This document shows, piece after piece, positions 44,237 through 53,135 of a stretch of DNA of 64,000 nt (position 1 is its first letter; each line of letters begins with the position of its first letter). The stretch is from Marinobacter fonticola (GTDB lineage: Bacteria; Pseudomonadota; Gammaproteobacteria; Pseudomonadales; Oleiphilaceae): the NCBI RefSeq assembly GCF_008122265.1, contig NZ_CP043042.1:3472001-3536000 (forward strand), written 5' to 3'. A program made the translations under genes and the position numbers. Below the pieces are notes generated by a model. The model was given only the letters and a program-made list of their open reading frames with translations, had not been told where the DNA came from and did no database searches.

Positions 44237-45465
44237 ATGTCCATCGCCACATCGTCCGAGCAAAATGTCTCCGAAGCTGACATAGAGCAGGCCGTCCATT
44301 CAGGCATTGCACGCTACTTCGACGACTGCCGGGCACGGGTCCCGGCGTTTATTGACCGCCACTTCCGTTATCCCGGTGCCATATCGACCAACCGGATGGC
44401 GCGAGTGTGCCGTGCGGTTAATTCGCTGACCTACTGAGGCCCTGAGAATCTGGAAAGCAAGGCGCGGCGGCGAGGGTGTGGTGGCTCCACATCGAGTCGC
44501 TGCAACGCCGCTAGCCAGATTCTCAGGGCCTCCCTTCGGGCGAGCTTCTGAAGGCTTTGGATCGGCGTTGCTGCTCTTCGACATGGAACCACCATGCCTT
44601 CAGAGCAGCGCCTTGCCCAAAGCCTTCAGAAGCTCGCAGTAGGTCAGCGAATTAACCGCACGGCACACTAGTGTGGGATATGCTGCGGGCGCCCATCAAT
44701 TTACTTTGGGCGCCAATTTACGCGCTGGCGGGCCTCGTCAAAATTCTGGTTCGAAAACGACCGCGCCTAAAGTGGCTGCACGGTTTGACAGATCGTGTGC
44801 CTGCGGGCTTTACCACCCAGGTACAGCAGCACATCTCGAACCTGATCCAGGTGGACCTATTGAACGGCGGCCAGGCAAGCCCGCTGCTGGAGAGCTATCT
44901 GATCGAAGCTCTTGAGGCGGTCTATGCGCGCCATAATTCCGAGCCGGTCGATCACCAACGCTTTACCCGACTGATCGAGCCAGTGGTTGCGGACGCACTC
45001 AGCCAATACCGGGTGACCCGCACGGCCTCTGCCGATATCACCAACAGCATTTCATGCGCCGTGTTGGGTGCGTTTGCTTTCCAGAAATTTACCCCGGGTG
45101 GAATCGGGCTCGGGGTCGTTCTCGCATCCATTCTTGCAAAGGCCATGGCAGCCAGAGACTTCATCCTGGGTGACACAATCGGCGGGTGGTACTACAGCTG
45201 GTTCCCACCGGAGCCTTCGCTGGCGATGACGGCCACCGTTATGATCGCTGTCATGGCCTTGTTGGCGGCGTTTGCAGCCCTGTCCGGGGTCGTTTCCGAT
45301 CCCATTCAGGCGTCTGTGGGTTTGCATCGCCGGCGCCTGCATAAGCTCCTGGATCACCTGGAGAAAGATGTTTCACTCAGCACACAAAGCAGCTTTCGTC
45401 CGAAAGACCAGTATGTGGCGCGGATTCTGGATACGTTCGACATGATCAAATCGGGTTTGATCTAG
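44237..45465 (+). pseudogene. DUF6635-like membrane protein gene split by a MITE
   Basis: An N-terminal part (44237-44403; NVSEADIEQAVHSGIARYFDDC, VPAFIDRHFRYPGAI) and a C-terminal part (from 44671; WDMLRAPINLLWAPIYALAG, SADITNSISCAVLGAFAFQKF, and hydrophobic helices about 200-240) belong to one gene resembling DUF6635. Removing exactly the 266-bp element restores one frame reading MARVWDMLRAP. As it stands, the N-terminal frame stops inside the element after the codons for RAVNSLTY. The second half could still be translated from GTG 44671. The C-terminal portion is otherwise intact, so the insertion seems recent. Confidence 0.75.
44404..44669. mobile_element. MITE-like palindromic element, copy B (266 bp)
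   Basis: Reverse complement of copy A with about four base differences and the same length. Terminal inverted repeats lie at 44404-44436 and 44637-44669. AGTGTG occurs at the left edge (44404-44409) and again just after the element (44670-44675), which may reflect a target duplication; copy A shows no such 6-bp duplication. It lies inside the DUF6635-like gene. Confidence 0.85.
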
Positions 45466-45644
45466 ATTTAACGTCGTCGCGCCGTAGAACTCTCCAACAC
45501 CGGCTGCTATTCCCAGGGCTGCGTGGGCAAGGCCGCGATCGAGCGTGACCTGAGTTAATTTCCTAGGCTCAAAAACATGTTCAATTGGTTAAGTTTGTTT
45601 AAAATAACAGTATTCTGAAACTCACACCGACGAAGGATCTCGGT

Positions 45645-48473
45645 ATGTCCACGCCCTTCTCCCGGCGCGCCTTCCTGAAAGGCAGTGCCATCGCAGGCGT
45701 TACCGCCTACCTCGCGCCCTTCGGCAGCAACGCTTTCGCTGCACTGTTCGAGGACCGGATACTTTCTCCTACTCGAGAGAGTTGGCAGCTTTCCGAAAGC
45801 AGCATGCAATTCCGGTTGGATGGTATCGCCAAGGTTACCGGCGGCAAGGTATTCGCCCGTGATATCCGGGCAAAGGACATGCCCCACTGGCCCGGAAAGC
45901 AGTCCCACGCCTTCATTATCCGCGCCACCCGGTGCGACCACCGTTTTCAGGACATCAATCTCAGTCGCCTTGAGCAGGCAGGTTTGATGCCGGACCGGAT
46001 CGTTACCGCCGAGGACATGGCGCAGGACAATATCGAAGTCCCGCAGTTCTTTGGCCCCGAATTTTTCCTGCCCAAAGGCGAGACGCCCCTGTATCTCGGG
46101 TATCCCGTTGCCATGCTGATCTACCATGATTTTGCCCGCTACCGGTTGGCGAAGAACCGTGTGCGCTTCGCCGACGATGTGGTGGTTTATGGCGAACAGA
46201 CCGGCCTGCCAGAGAAACCGCCCTACGGCGCCTTCCGCTATATCCGTGTCGGTGGCGAAACGCCCTATGCAGAAGACACCTTCTCGGCGCTGCAGGAAAC
46301 GGTGCTCTATCCGGATTTCCGGAAGCGGCATCCCGTCTGGCCAGAAGCGCTGGAGAACGGCAAAGATGGGCAGCGGGCGATGTTCCACGCCCAGCAGCTG
46401 CAGGACAAACTGGACAACGCCCCTGACGATTGGCTGGTATTCGAAGGCGAGTATTATTCGCAGTACACCGATCACTTTGCCATGGAGGCGGACAACACCA
46501 ACTGCTGGTACGACGACGCCAACGGTGACATGCACGTTGTCTGTGGCACCCAGTCTCCCCACGAGCTGGCCAGCTGGATGCCGGAACTGCTTTCCAAGAG
46601 CCGGTTCAAGACGGACCGGTTCTTCCTACATCCCGCTTACACTGTGGGCTACGGGTGCAAGGATGCCTCGATCTTCCCCTACTACGGTCTGATTGCTGCG
46701 CTCTATGCTGACGGTCGTCCCGTCCGGTTAGCCAATGACCGGTACGAGCAGTTCCAGGCGACCATGAAACGGCACCCCTTCTCCATCAGAAATCGTTTGG
46801 CAGTCGACCGGAAAACCGGCCAATTCCAGGTCTTCAAGCACGACCTGACGGCCAATGGCGGCGGACGCGCAAACTTTTCCAACTCCGTGGCGTTTGTCGG
46901 CGCCACCGCGGCCCAATCCATTTATTACATGCCCAACAGCGATCTGACAGCCACGGCGATCTACTCGCGAATGCCGGAAGCCGGTTCGTTTCGCGGATAC
47001 GGCACCGTGCAGACCATGGCGACCACCGAGCTGATGGTGGATGAAATCGCACGTGAGCTCTCGATTGATCCCATTGACCTGCGTCTGCGCAATGTGTTCA
47101 AGAGCGGCATGAAAAACACCCAGGGCGCCATCCCGGCCGGTCACTTGCGGGGCGAGGAAATATTGCTGAAGGCCCAGCAACACCCGATTTGGCAGAACCG
47201 CCAGCAGCGCAAGCAGGCCTACGATGCCGAACATCCCCAGCAGAGCTATGGCGTCGGGTTCGCCTGTACCCAGAAAGACTTCGGCCACGGCGCCGAAGGT
47301 ATGTTCTCCGAGGTCAACCTGACGCGAGACGGGCGCATTGAAGTCCGCAACACCGGTGCCGAGATGGGGACCGGCTATTCCACGGCACAGGCCGCGATCG
47401 TTGCCCGGTGGTTAGGTCGCGCTGCGGATAGTGTGCGCACTGCGGAGATCGAATGGGACGACATGCAGATGCATGAAACAGCGAGTCCCTACACCATGTC
47501 GCAGGAAGAACAGAACGAGGCATCGTCGAGCCCCCGCTGGACGCCGCTGCTCTTCCAAGCCTCCAGCGCCAGCAATTCCGCCTACTATTTATCCTTCCCG
47601 ACCCGGGAAGCCGCCCGGGTCATTTTCCGTCACGGACTCTGGCCCGCTGCGGAAACCTATTGGCGCCGCGGTATCGGTGGCGGGCAAGCAGCACCTTATG
47701 TCGTGCGCGAGGAGGACGCCCGCTGGGAAGGCGGCTTCCTGACCGCACGCGGCATGGAGCCCCTCTCACTGGAATTTCTGGCACAACGCGCCCATGACAT
47801 GGGACTGGTGACAGGGGCGATGACTCATGCCTTCAACCGCTGGGAATGGGCCCGGGCGGATTACGCTATCGACGACCGCACCGAGAACCTGCCACTCGAC
47901 GGCCTCGCCGTGCGATACGGCACAGGCGCGTCCGCCGACAAAAAAGCGTCGATGAAAACCAAGCGCGGTTATCATCTGCTCACCCGCAGCAACGCCTACT
48001 TCCCACCCACCCAGCGCAACAACGCCGGCGTCACCTATTACAGTGCCTGTGGCACGCTGGTCGAGTTGGCCGTGCATACCGGCACGGGCAAAGTCACCCT
48101 ACTGAATCACCATACGTTCCTGGAATGCGGCAACGCCATCGTTGAAGAACTCGTCTCCGGACAGCTCCAGGGCGGCATCGCGATGGGCATAGGCCACGCG
48201 CTCTACGAAGAAATGCCGCTCTACGAGGATGGCCCCGGCAACGGTACCTGGAATATCAATCGCTACCACATTCCGCGAGCCAGTGAAGTGGCGGTTTGGC
48301 AGCAAACCTCCGAAATACTGCCGGCGCTATCGCGCACCGATCCGCCCAAGGGCATCGCAGAGGTTGTGATGATTCCCATCGTCGGCGCCATAGGTAATGG
48401 CGTCGCCCACGCGATCGGCCATCACTTTCGCAGCCTGCCCTTCACGCCGGAAAAAATCAGGAAGGTTTTATGA
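45645..48473 (+). CDS. Periplasmic molybdenum hydroxylase large subunit (aldehyde/isoquinoline oxidoreductase type)
   Basis: A 942-residue molybdopterin-binding subunit of the xanthine-dehydrogenase family. The N-terminus carries a Tat signal with twin arginines (SRRAFLKG) and a hydrophobic stretch to about residue 33. Cofactor-region segments include AEMGTGYSTAQAAIV, EAGSFRGYGTVQTMATTELM, LQGGIAMGIGHALYEE and PPKGIAEVVMIPIVGAIGNG, in which the catalytic glutamate is the E of GIAE. It has no FAD subunit; electrons pass through the [2Fe-2S] subunit to a cytochrome c, as in the periplasmic aldehyde oxidoreductases of acetic acid bacteria and isoquinoline oxidoreductase. First gene of a three-gene operon; the substrate is unknown. 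Confidence 0.93.
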   Translation: MSTPFSRRAFLKGSAIAGVTAYLAPFGSNAFAALFEDRILSPTRESWQLSESSMQFRLDGIAKVTGGKVFARDIRAKDMPHWPGKQSHAFIIRATRCDHRFQDINLSRLEQAGLMPDRIVTAEDMAQDNIEVPQFFGPEFFLPKGETPLYLGYPVAMLIYHDFARYRLAKNRVRFADDVVVYGEQTGLPEKPPYGAFRYIRVGGETPYAEDTFSALQETVLYPDFRKRHPVWPEALENGKDGQRAMFHAQQLQDKLDNAPDDWLVFEGEYYSQYTDHFAMEADNTNCWYDDANGDMHVVCGTQSPHELASWMPELLSKSRFKTDRFFLHPAYTVGYGCKDASIFPYYGLIAALYADGRPVRLANDRYEQFQATMKRHPFSIRNRLAVDRKTGQFQVFKHDLTANGGGRANFSNSVAFVGATAAQSIYYMPNSDLTATAIYSRMPEAGSFRGYGTVQTMATTELMVDEIARELSIDPIDLRLRNVFKSGMKNTQGAIPAGHLRGEEILLKAQQHPIWQNRQQRKQAYDAEHPQQSYGVGFACTQKDFGHGAEGMFSEVNLTRDGRIEVRNTGAEMGTGYSTAQAAIVARWLGRAADSVRTAEIEWDDMQMHETASPYTMSQEEQNEASSSPRWTPLLFQASSASNSAYYLSFPTREAARVIFRHGLWPAAETYWRRGIGGGQAAPYVVREEDARWEGGFLTARGMEPLSLEFLAQRAHDMGLVTGAMTHAFNRWEWARADYAIDDRTENLPLDGLAVRYGTGASADKKASMKTKRGYHLLTRSNAYFPPTQRNNAGVTYYSACGTLVELAVHTGTGKVTLLNHHTFLECGNAIVEELVSGQLQGGIAMGIGHALYEEMPLYEDGPGNGTWNINRYHIPRASEVAVWQQTSEILPALSRTDPPKGIAEVVMIPIVGAIGNGVAHAIGHHFRSLPFTPEKIRKVL

Positions 48474-49045
48474 CAACGGAACAGCCCAAGACTGCGGCCA
48501 TCCCGACACGGGCGCTGAGCGTCACCATCAACGGCAAGTTGCAGCCGGTGGAAGACATCCCGGAAGAGCTGATGATGCTCGACTACCTCCACGAATACCG
48601 CAACCTGACCGGCACCCGTTATGGCTGCGGTCAGGGCATGTGCCGCGCGTGCACCGTGATCGTCGATAAACCCGACGGCAGCAGCGAGGAGGTACGTACC
48701 TGTATCACCGGCGCCCACTTCTTCGACGGCAAGAAGATCCGCACGATTGAAGGCCACGCCGAACGTGGGGAAGACGGGGAGCTCAAAGGCCTCACCAACG
48801 TGCAACAGCAGTTCCTGAAACATTTCTCGTTCCAGTGTAGTTACTGCGCTCCAGGCTTTGTGAACGCCGGGACGGTACTGATCGAACGCCTGCAACGACA
48901 GCCCGTTGACCGGTCGCAACTGGAAAGCGTTATTAGCGAGGCCCTGGAGCCCCACCTCTGCCGCTGCACCGGTTATGTGCGCTATTACGAAGCGGTGCGC
49001 GACGCCGTGCTGGAAACATCGGGCACTATCGCAGGGAGGGACTGA
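48470..49045 (+). CDS. [2Fe-2S] subunit of molybdenum hydroxylase
   Basis: A 191-residue iron-sulphur protein with the plant-type ferredoxin cluster YGCGQGMCRACTVIV and the second cluster CSYCAPGFV...CRCTGY of the xanthine-dehydrogenase family. It has no signal peptide and is presumably carried across with its Tat-exported partner. Its ATG overlaps the upstream stop codon (ATGA), with AGGAAGG before it. Transfers electrons from the molybdenum centre to the cytochrome subunit. Confidence 0.95.
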   Translation: MTTEQPKTAAIPTRALSVTINGKLQPVEDIPEELMMLDYLHEYRNLTGTRYGCGQGMCRACTVIVDKPDGSSEEVRTCITGAHFFDGKKIRTIEGHAERGEDGELKGLTNVQQQFLKHFSFQCSYCAPGFVNAGTVLIERLQRQPVDRSQLESVISEALEPHLCRCTGYVRYYEAVRDAVLETSGTIAGRD

Positions 49046-49047
49046 TC

Positions 49048-50271
49048 ATGCTTCTTCGCAGAATCCTCACCGCGCTGGCACTGAACCTCGCCGTCGCTCC
49101 CGCCTGGAGTGCGCAACTGGACGAGAACGTGCAGACGGACAAAAATGTGCTCGAGCGCGGCCAGTATCTGGCCCGTGCTGCCGATTGTGCCGCCTGTCAT
49201 ACCGAGGAAGACGGCACCCCCTACGCTGGCGGCCGGCCCATCGAAACGCCCTTCGGAACGGTATTCGGGACCAACATCACGCCCGACAAGGACTACGGCA
49301 TCGGCAACTACAGCGCAGACGACTTCTACCATGCGCTGACCGAAGGCGAGCTGCCTGACGGTACACAGCTGTACCCGGCCATGCCCTATCCCTCGTACCA
49401 CAGCATTCCGCGAGAAGACTCGGATGCCATGTACGCCTATCTGATGAGCCTCAAGCCGGTTCATCTCAAGGCGCCTGAAACCGAACTCAGCTGGCCGTTC
49501 AGCATGCGCTGGACACTCAACTTCTGGAACGTGATGTTCGCGGGAAAAGACACGGCGGAAGCACAGCAACAATTCGACCAGTGGAAGCGCGGACGCTACC
49601 TCGTCGATGTGCTGGGCCATTGCGGAGCATGCCATACACCACGCAACGTCCTCGGTGCGGCACAAAGCGACAAATACCTGCAAGGCGAAGTCATCGCCGG
49701 TTACGAGGCGCCGAGCCTTACGCCCGAAGGGCTGGCCAGACGCGGCTGGTCACCGGAAGCCCTGCGCACGTTCCTGCGAGAGGGCCGGAGCGCACAGGGG
49801 TCCATGTCCAACGAGATGTATCCGGTATTCCACCACAGCACCCGTTACCTGCGAGACGAAGACTTGAACGCCATGAGTCTGTACCTCATGGGCGAGAACC
49901 CGCCGGAGGCCCACGTGGTGGAGGTGGGCGACGAAGCGACGGCCGATAGCCCTGGCCGAAGGCATTACCTGAATGTCTGCGCCGGGTGCCACGGCGCCGA
50001 TGGCGACGGTATACCCCATGTCGCGATTGGCCTGCAGGGCAACTCTACCTTACGCCTGCAAAACCCGCGCAACCTGGTCAAGGCCATCCACGACGGCATT
50101 GAGGCCCGGGCGTTCAACGGCTTCGAACGTATGCAGGCCATGCCGGGATTTGCCAACGAGTTGAGTGACCAAGACACCGCTGAGTTGACCAATTACCTGC
50201 GCCAAACCTGGGGCGGACTGGAGACAGCCATCGACGCAAGCAAAGTGCACGAACTGACCCAGGGAGACTGA
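49048..50271 (+). CDS. Triple-haem cytochrome c subunit
   Basis: A 407-residue exported cytochrome c with a signal peptide (about 1-23; ends PAWSAQ) and three CxxCH haem sites: CAACH (near residue 48), CGACH (about 192) and CAGCH (about 311). Each domain has its distal methionine candidates, for example AMPYPSYH and AMPGFANEL. It is the usual electron acceptor subunit of this aldehyde/alcohol dehydrogenase type, passing electrons to the ubiquinone or cytochrome pool. GGGAGGG precedes the ATG; it starts 2 bases after the iron-sulphur gene. Confidence 0.95.
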   Translation: MLLRRILTALALNLAVAPAWSAQLDENVQTDKNVLERGQYLARAADCAACHTEEDGTPYAGGRPIETPFGTVFGTNITPDKDYGIGNYSADDFYHALTEGELPDGTQLYPAMPYPSYHSIPREDSDAMYAYLMSLKPVHLKAPETELSWPFSMRWTLNFWNVMFAGKDTAEAQQQFDQWKRGRYLVDVLGHCGACHTPRNVLGAAQSDKYLQGEVIAGYEAPSLTPEGLARRGWSPEALRTFLREGRSAQGSMSNEMYPVFHHSTRYLRDEDLNAMSLYLMGENPPEAHVVEVGDEATADSPGRRHYLNVCAGCHGADGDGIPHVAIGLQGNSTLRLQNPRNLVKAIHDGIEARAFNGFERMQAMPGFANELSDQDTAELTNYLRQTWGGLETAIDASKVHELTQGD

Positions 50272-50465
50272 CGGTTGGACACACCGGTGTGCGCGCGAGA
50301 CAACCGGATGCTCGGGGGTTCGTTATTTTGGTGGAAGATGCAAGGACCGACCTGCCCGAGCGCCGGCCAGTCCAGCGCCCTCAATCCTCTCGTTTACCCC
50401 AGGAAGGCGGGATCGGGACTGCTGCACTGACAGGCTGACGTAACGGCTTCGGCCTAGTACATGTG

Positions 50466-51515
50466 TTAAGATTCCAATACCCTAGCACGCAGGCGTGGTA
50501 GGTGATTCGGATAGTGTTCCTGAATGAAGGTGACCAAACCCTCTCGGACACCACAGCGCAGGTTCCAGTTGCTGCTGGAATCTGCGGCGCTCACCAGAAA
50601 TCGTATTTGCATTGCCTGATCGCTAGCGTCAGTCACCTGTACCGTTGCTGTTTTTCCGTCCCACAGCTCCGAGTTCTCCAATAACCGCATGAATTCCTCC
50701 CGCAGCGGTTCCACCGGCATCGTGTAGTCCACCCAGAGAAACACGGTGCCGAGCAGATCGGAATTATTACGGGACCAATTCTGGAACGGATTTTCAATAA
50801 ACCACTGTAGGGGCACCACTAGCCGGCGCAGATCCCACACCCTAAGCACCACATAGGTAGCCGTCACCTCTTCCACCCAGCACCACTCCCCTTGCACGTA
50901 CAGCACGTCGTCGATTCGAAAAGGCTGCGTAATGGCAATCTGCATCCCCGCCAGCAGGTTACTCAGTACCGGACGAGCAGCAAAACCCAGAATCAAGCCA
51001 CCGACACCCGCAGAGGCCAGCAGACTCGCGCCCATGTGCTGCACGGACTCGAACGTCATGAGGGCGGCACCGATGCCAATGATCACGAGCAGGATATTGA
51101 GGGCACGCACCAGGAAACGGGTCTGGGTTTCAACCTTGCGGGCGCGTTTCCACTGACCTTCGAGTACCGGGTTCAGCGCAACAATCACCTCGCCAATGGC
51201 CGAGGTCAGCCGCACGGCGGCCCAGGTAAAGGCCAGCACCAGAAGCAATTTCGTGAGGTGCTGGAAGGTGGCCATCAGCGGCAGATCATCCGGTGCCGCT
51301 TCTAGGGCCCCCGCCACAACCAGCAAACAAAACACCACACTGAGCGCCCGCGCAGCGGCATCCAGGAATAAGCGAGGCACTGTTCTGGACTCGGAGAAGT
51401 GACGGACGAGAGCCAGGGCCAAGCGATAGGCGACATAGGTCGCGACCGCTGCGGCGAGCACCGAGAGCCCGGGCCACAACCAGGCCATTATCCCGGTTTT
51501 AAGTGCTTCCAGCAT
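50466..51515 (-). CDS. MscS-family mechanosensitive channel
   Basis: A 349-residue inner-membrane protein. Four hydrophobic segments lie in the first about 175 residues, including LLVLAFTWAAVRLTSAIGEVIV. The pore helix and beta domain follow: GASLLASAGVGGLILGFAARPVLSNLLAGMQIAITQPFRI and DDVLYVQGEWCWVEEVTATYVVLRVWD. These channels open under membrane tension to relieve hypo-osmotic shock. GGAGGGG precedes the ATG. Transcribed alone. Confidence 0.92.
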   Translation of the reverse strand: MLEALKTGIMAWLWPGLSVLAAAVATYVAYRLALALVRHFSESRTVPRLFLDAAARALSVVFCLLVVAGALEAAPDDLPLMATFQHLTKLLLVLAFTWAAVRLTSAIGEVIVALNPVLEGQWKRARKVETQTRFLVRALNILLVIIGIGAALMTFESVQHMGASLLASAGVGGLILGFAARPVLSNLLAGMQIAITQPFRIDDVLYVQGEWCWVEEVTATYVVLRVWDLRRLVVPLQWFIENPFQNWSRNNSDLLGTVFLWVDYTMPVEPLREEFMRLLENSELWDGKTATVQVTDASDQAMQIRFLVSAADSSSNWNLRCGVREGLVTFIQEHYPNHLPRLRARVLES

Positions 51516-51766
51516 CGCCCCTCCGCAACAACCCCGTTACCCTGTTTTCTATTGAAGCCGCCGAAGCCAGCAAGGTTGTGCAGCTCAAGAATGATTACGC
51601 CCCGTCAGCTCAACTTTATCTTTTGTCAGCCAAATAACCCAATGTACCATCGCCTTGGGTTCAATATTGATCTTACTGGGAAGCCAAGCAGTGTCGATCA
51701 GAATAAATTCGGTTTGACTCACGCCACTACTTATTCCAAGCCCAATTGCTGCCGCAACGTCATCGC

Positions 51767-51931
51767 CTAGGGCGCAACGCGTATCCATCCAATCGCGCCA
51801 AGGTTGGTCAATACCGCCAGCCAGAACACGAACTGATAGCTGCCTTTACGTGTCTTATGCCGGAACACTTGCTGAGCCAGGAGCGCGCCTGGCCAGCCAT
51901 AAGAGATCGAAGAGATGTAGAGTTTTTTCAG
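51767..51931 (-). pseudogene. Fragment of a DUF1294 membrane protein gene
   Basis: The minus strand reads LKKLYISSISYGWPGALLAQ, QVFRHKTRKGSYQFVFWLAV and LTNLGAIGWIRVAP before a stop codon, the C-terminal end of DUF1294 proteins with GWPGALLAQQVFRHKT as signature. No start codon or N-terminal helices precede it within the gap, so it is a truncated remnant. A different-frame open frame (51585-51788) overlaps it and looks incidental. Confidence 0.7.
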
Positions 51932-52053
51932 GTGTGCGCTGTGCACCCTGGGTCGCCGCCCGTGGTGCGGAAACAGGGTCGGGGTCAGTTGATTCCGGCC
52001 CCGGAACTGGTTTGAGCGGTTTGCCGGAAACCAGACAGCGTGCCTTCAGGAAA

Positions 52054-52965
52054 TCAGGCAACCACCCGCCTGCCATCGTGCTCACGCTCAGTTTCTTCAA
52101 CAATCCAGGCACGGAAAATCTCGGCATGAGGATGGAGATACTTGTACTCCGGGCGAACCAGGTAGAATGCTTCCGAGGTGGGAACCGAGAGGTCGAAGAG
52201 TGAGACCAGCTCTTTCTTGGCCATCATGTCCTTGACCAGGGACGTTCGCCCCAAGGCGATGCCTTCGCCCTGCCGCGCCATTTCCAGCGCGGAGATCAGG
52301 GTATCGAATTGCAATTCGTGACCGGACTTAACGTGGTTAAAACCGGTTTGATCAAGCCAAAACCCCCAGCCTTCCTCATACCCAATAACGTGAAGCAAAG
52401 TATGGCCCGAAAGCTGCTCAGGAGACTCCGGCAGTTCCTCGGTGCCGGCCAACGTTGGACTGCAAACCGGAAATAGCTCATCCCAGCTCAAACGATCCGC
52501 CTCCATGCCGGGCCACTGCCCCTTGCCGTAACGGATCTCCATATCCGACTCCTTGCTATCGTCCTCCAACCAAATATTGCTGGTAAACCTGACACCAATG
52601 TCCGGATAGAGCGCCCGGAACCGATGGAATCGCGGTGCAAGCCAGGTTGTGAAAAACACCAGATTCGCGCGTACCGTCAACAACCTCGCCTTGCCCTGGC
52701 CAAAGATCTCATCGGTTGCCGTCGCCAATCGTCGGATACATTCATGAACCACTGGCAAATACCCCTTGCCGGCATCGGTCAGTTCGAGCCCGCGGGGGAG
52801 CCGCTTGAACAAAGGTGTTCCCAATTGAGATTCCAGGCCTTTGACCTGCTGACTAATCGCAGCCTGGGTCAGATGCAACTCGCCCGCGGCCAGGGTAAAG
52901 TTCAGGTGCCGTGCGGTCGCTTCAAATGCCCGTAGCCAGTTCAACGGTGGGAGTTTCTTCTTCAT
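52054..52965 (-). CDS. dddR: LysR-family regulator of the DMSP cluster
   Basis: A 303-residue GcvA-type LysR protein. Helix-turn-helix about 5-62 (LPPLNWLRAFEATARHLNF, ELHLTQAAISQQVKGLESQLG); effector domain follows (LLTVRANLVFFTTWLAPRFHRF, MEIRYGKGQWPGMEADRLSWD, GEGIALGRTSLVKDMM). I use ATG 52965; an upstream TTG is unlikely. It lies downstream of dddC on the same strand but beyond dddC's terminator, so it has its own promoter. In Marinomonas a LysR regulator of the same cluster activates dddD in response to DMSP; the same role is inferred here. Confidence 0.8.
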   Translation of the reverse strand: MKKKLPPLNWLRAFEATARHLNFTLAAGELHLTQAAISQQVKGLESQLGTPLFKRLPRGLELTDAGKGYLPVVHECIRRLATATDEIFGQGKARLLTVRANLVFFTTWLAPRFHRFRALYPDIGVRFTSNIWLEDDSKESDMEIRYGKGQWPGMEADRLSWDELFPVCSPTLAGTEELPESPEQLSGHTLLHVIGYEEGWGFWLDQTGFNHVKSGHELQFDTLISALEMARQGEGIALGRTSLVKDMMAKKELVSLFDLSVPTSEAFYLVRPEYKYLHPHAEIFRAWIVEETEREHDGRRVVA

Positions 52966-53052
52966 GGTAGCGGCTCTATCTTTGTCGGTCTGGTTCAATT
53001 TTCATTGAACTCAAACGAGAGCGCCATAGGCTTTAAGACGAATTTCCAAGTT

Positions 53053-53081
53053 AAAAAAGGCGACACCACAAGGGTGTCGCC
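53053..53081 (-). terminator. Rho-independent terminator after dddC
   Basis: GGCGACACC / GGTGTCGCC is a perfect 9-bp stem with a 5-base loop, followed on the minus strand by six T's. It separates the dddT-dddB-dddC transcript from dddR. Confidence 0.85.
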
Positions 53082-53135
53082 AAAAGACCACTGTGGGTCT
53101 GATCCACAGGGGGATCGTGTGATTGCTTCTCGTGA

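Noticed and set aside
45555..46562. 335-codon minus-strand open frame
   Set aside because: Antisense to the molybdenum hydroxylase gene, whose protein is unmistakable; it is a by-product of codon bias.
51585..51788. 67-codon minus-strand open frame overlapping the DUF1294 remnant
   Set aside because: No family resemblance, weak start, and overlap with the recognised remnant in another frame.
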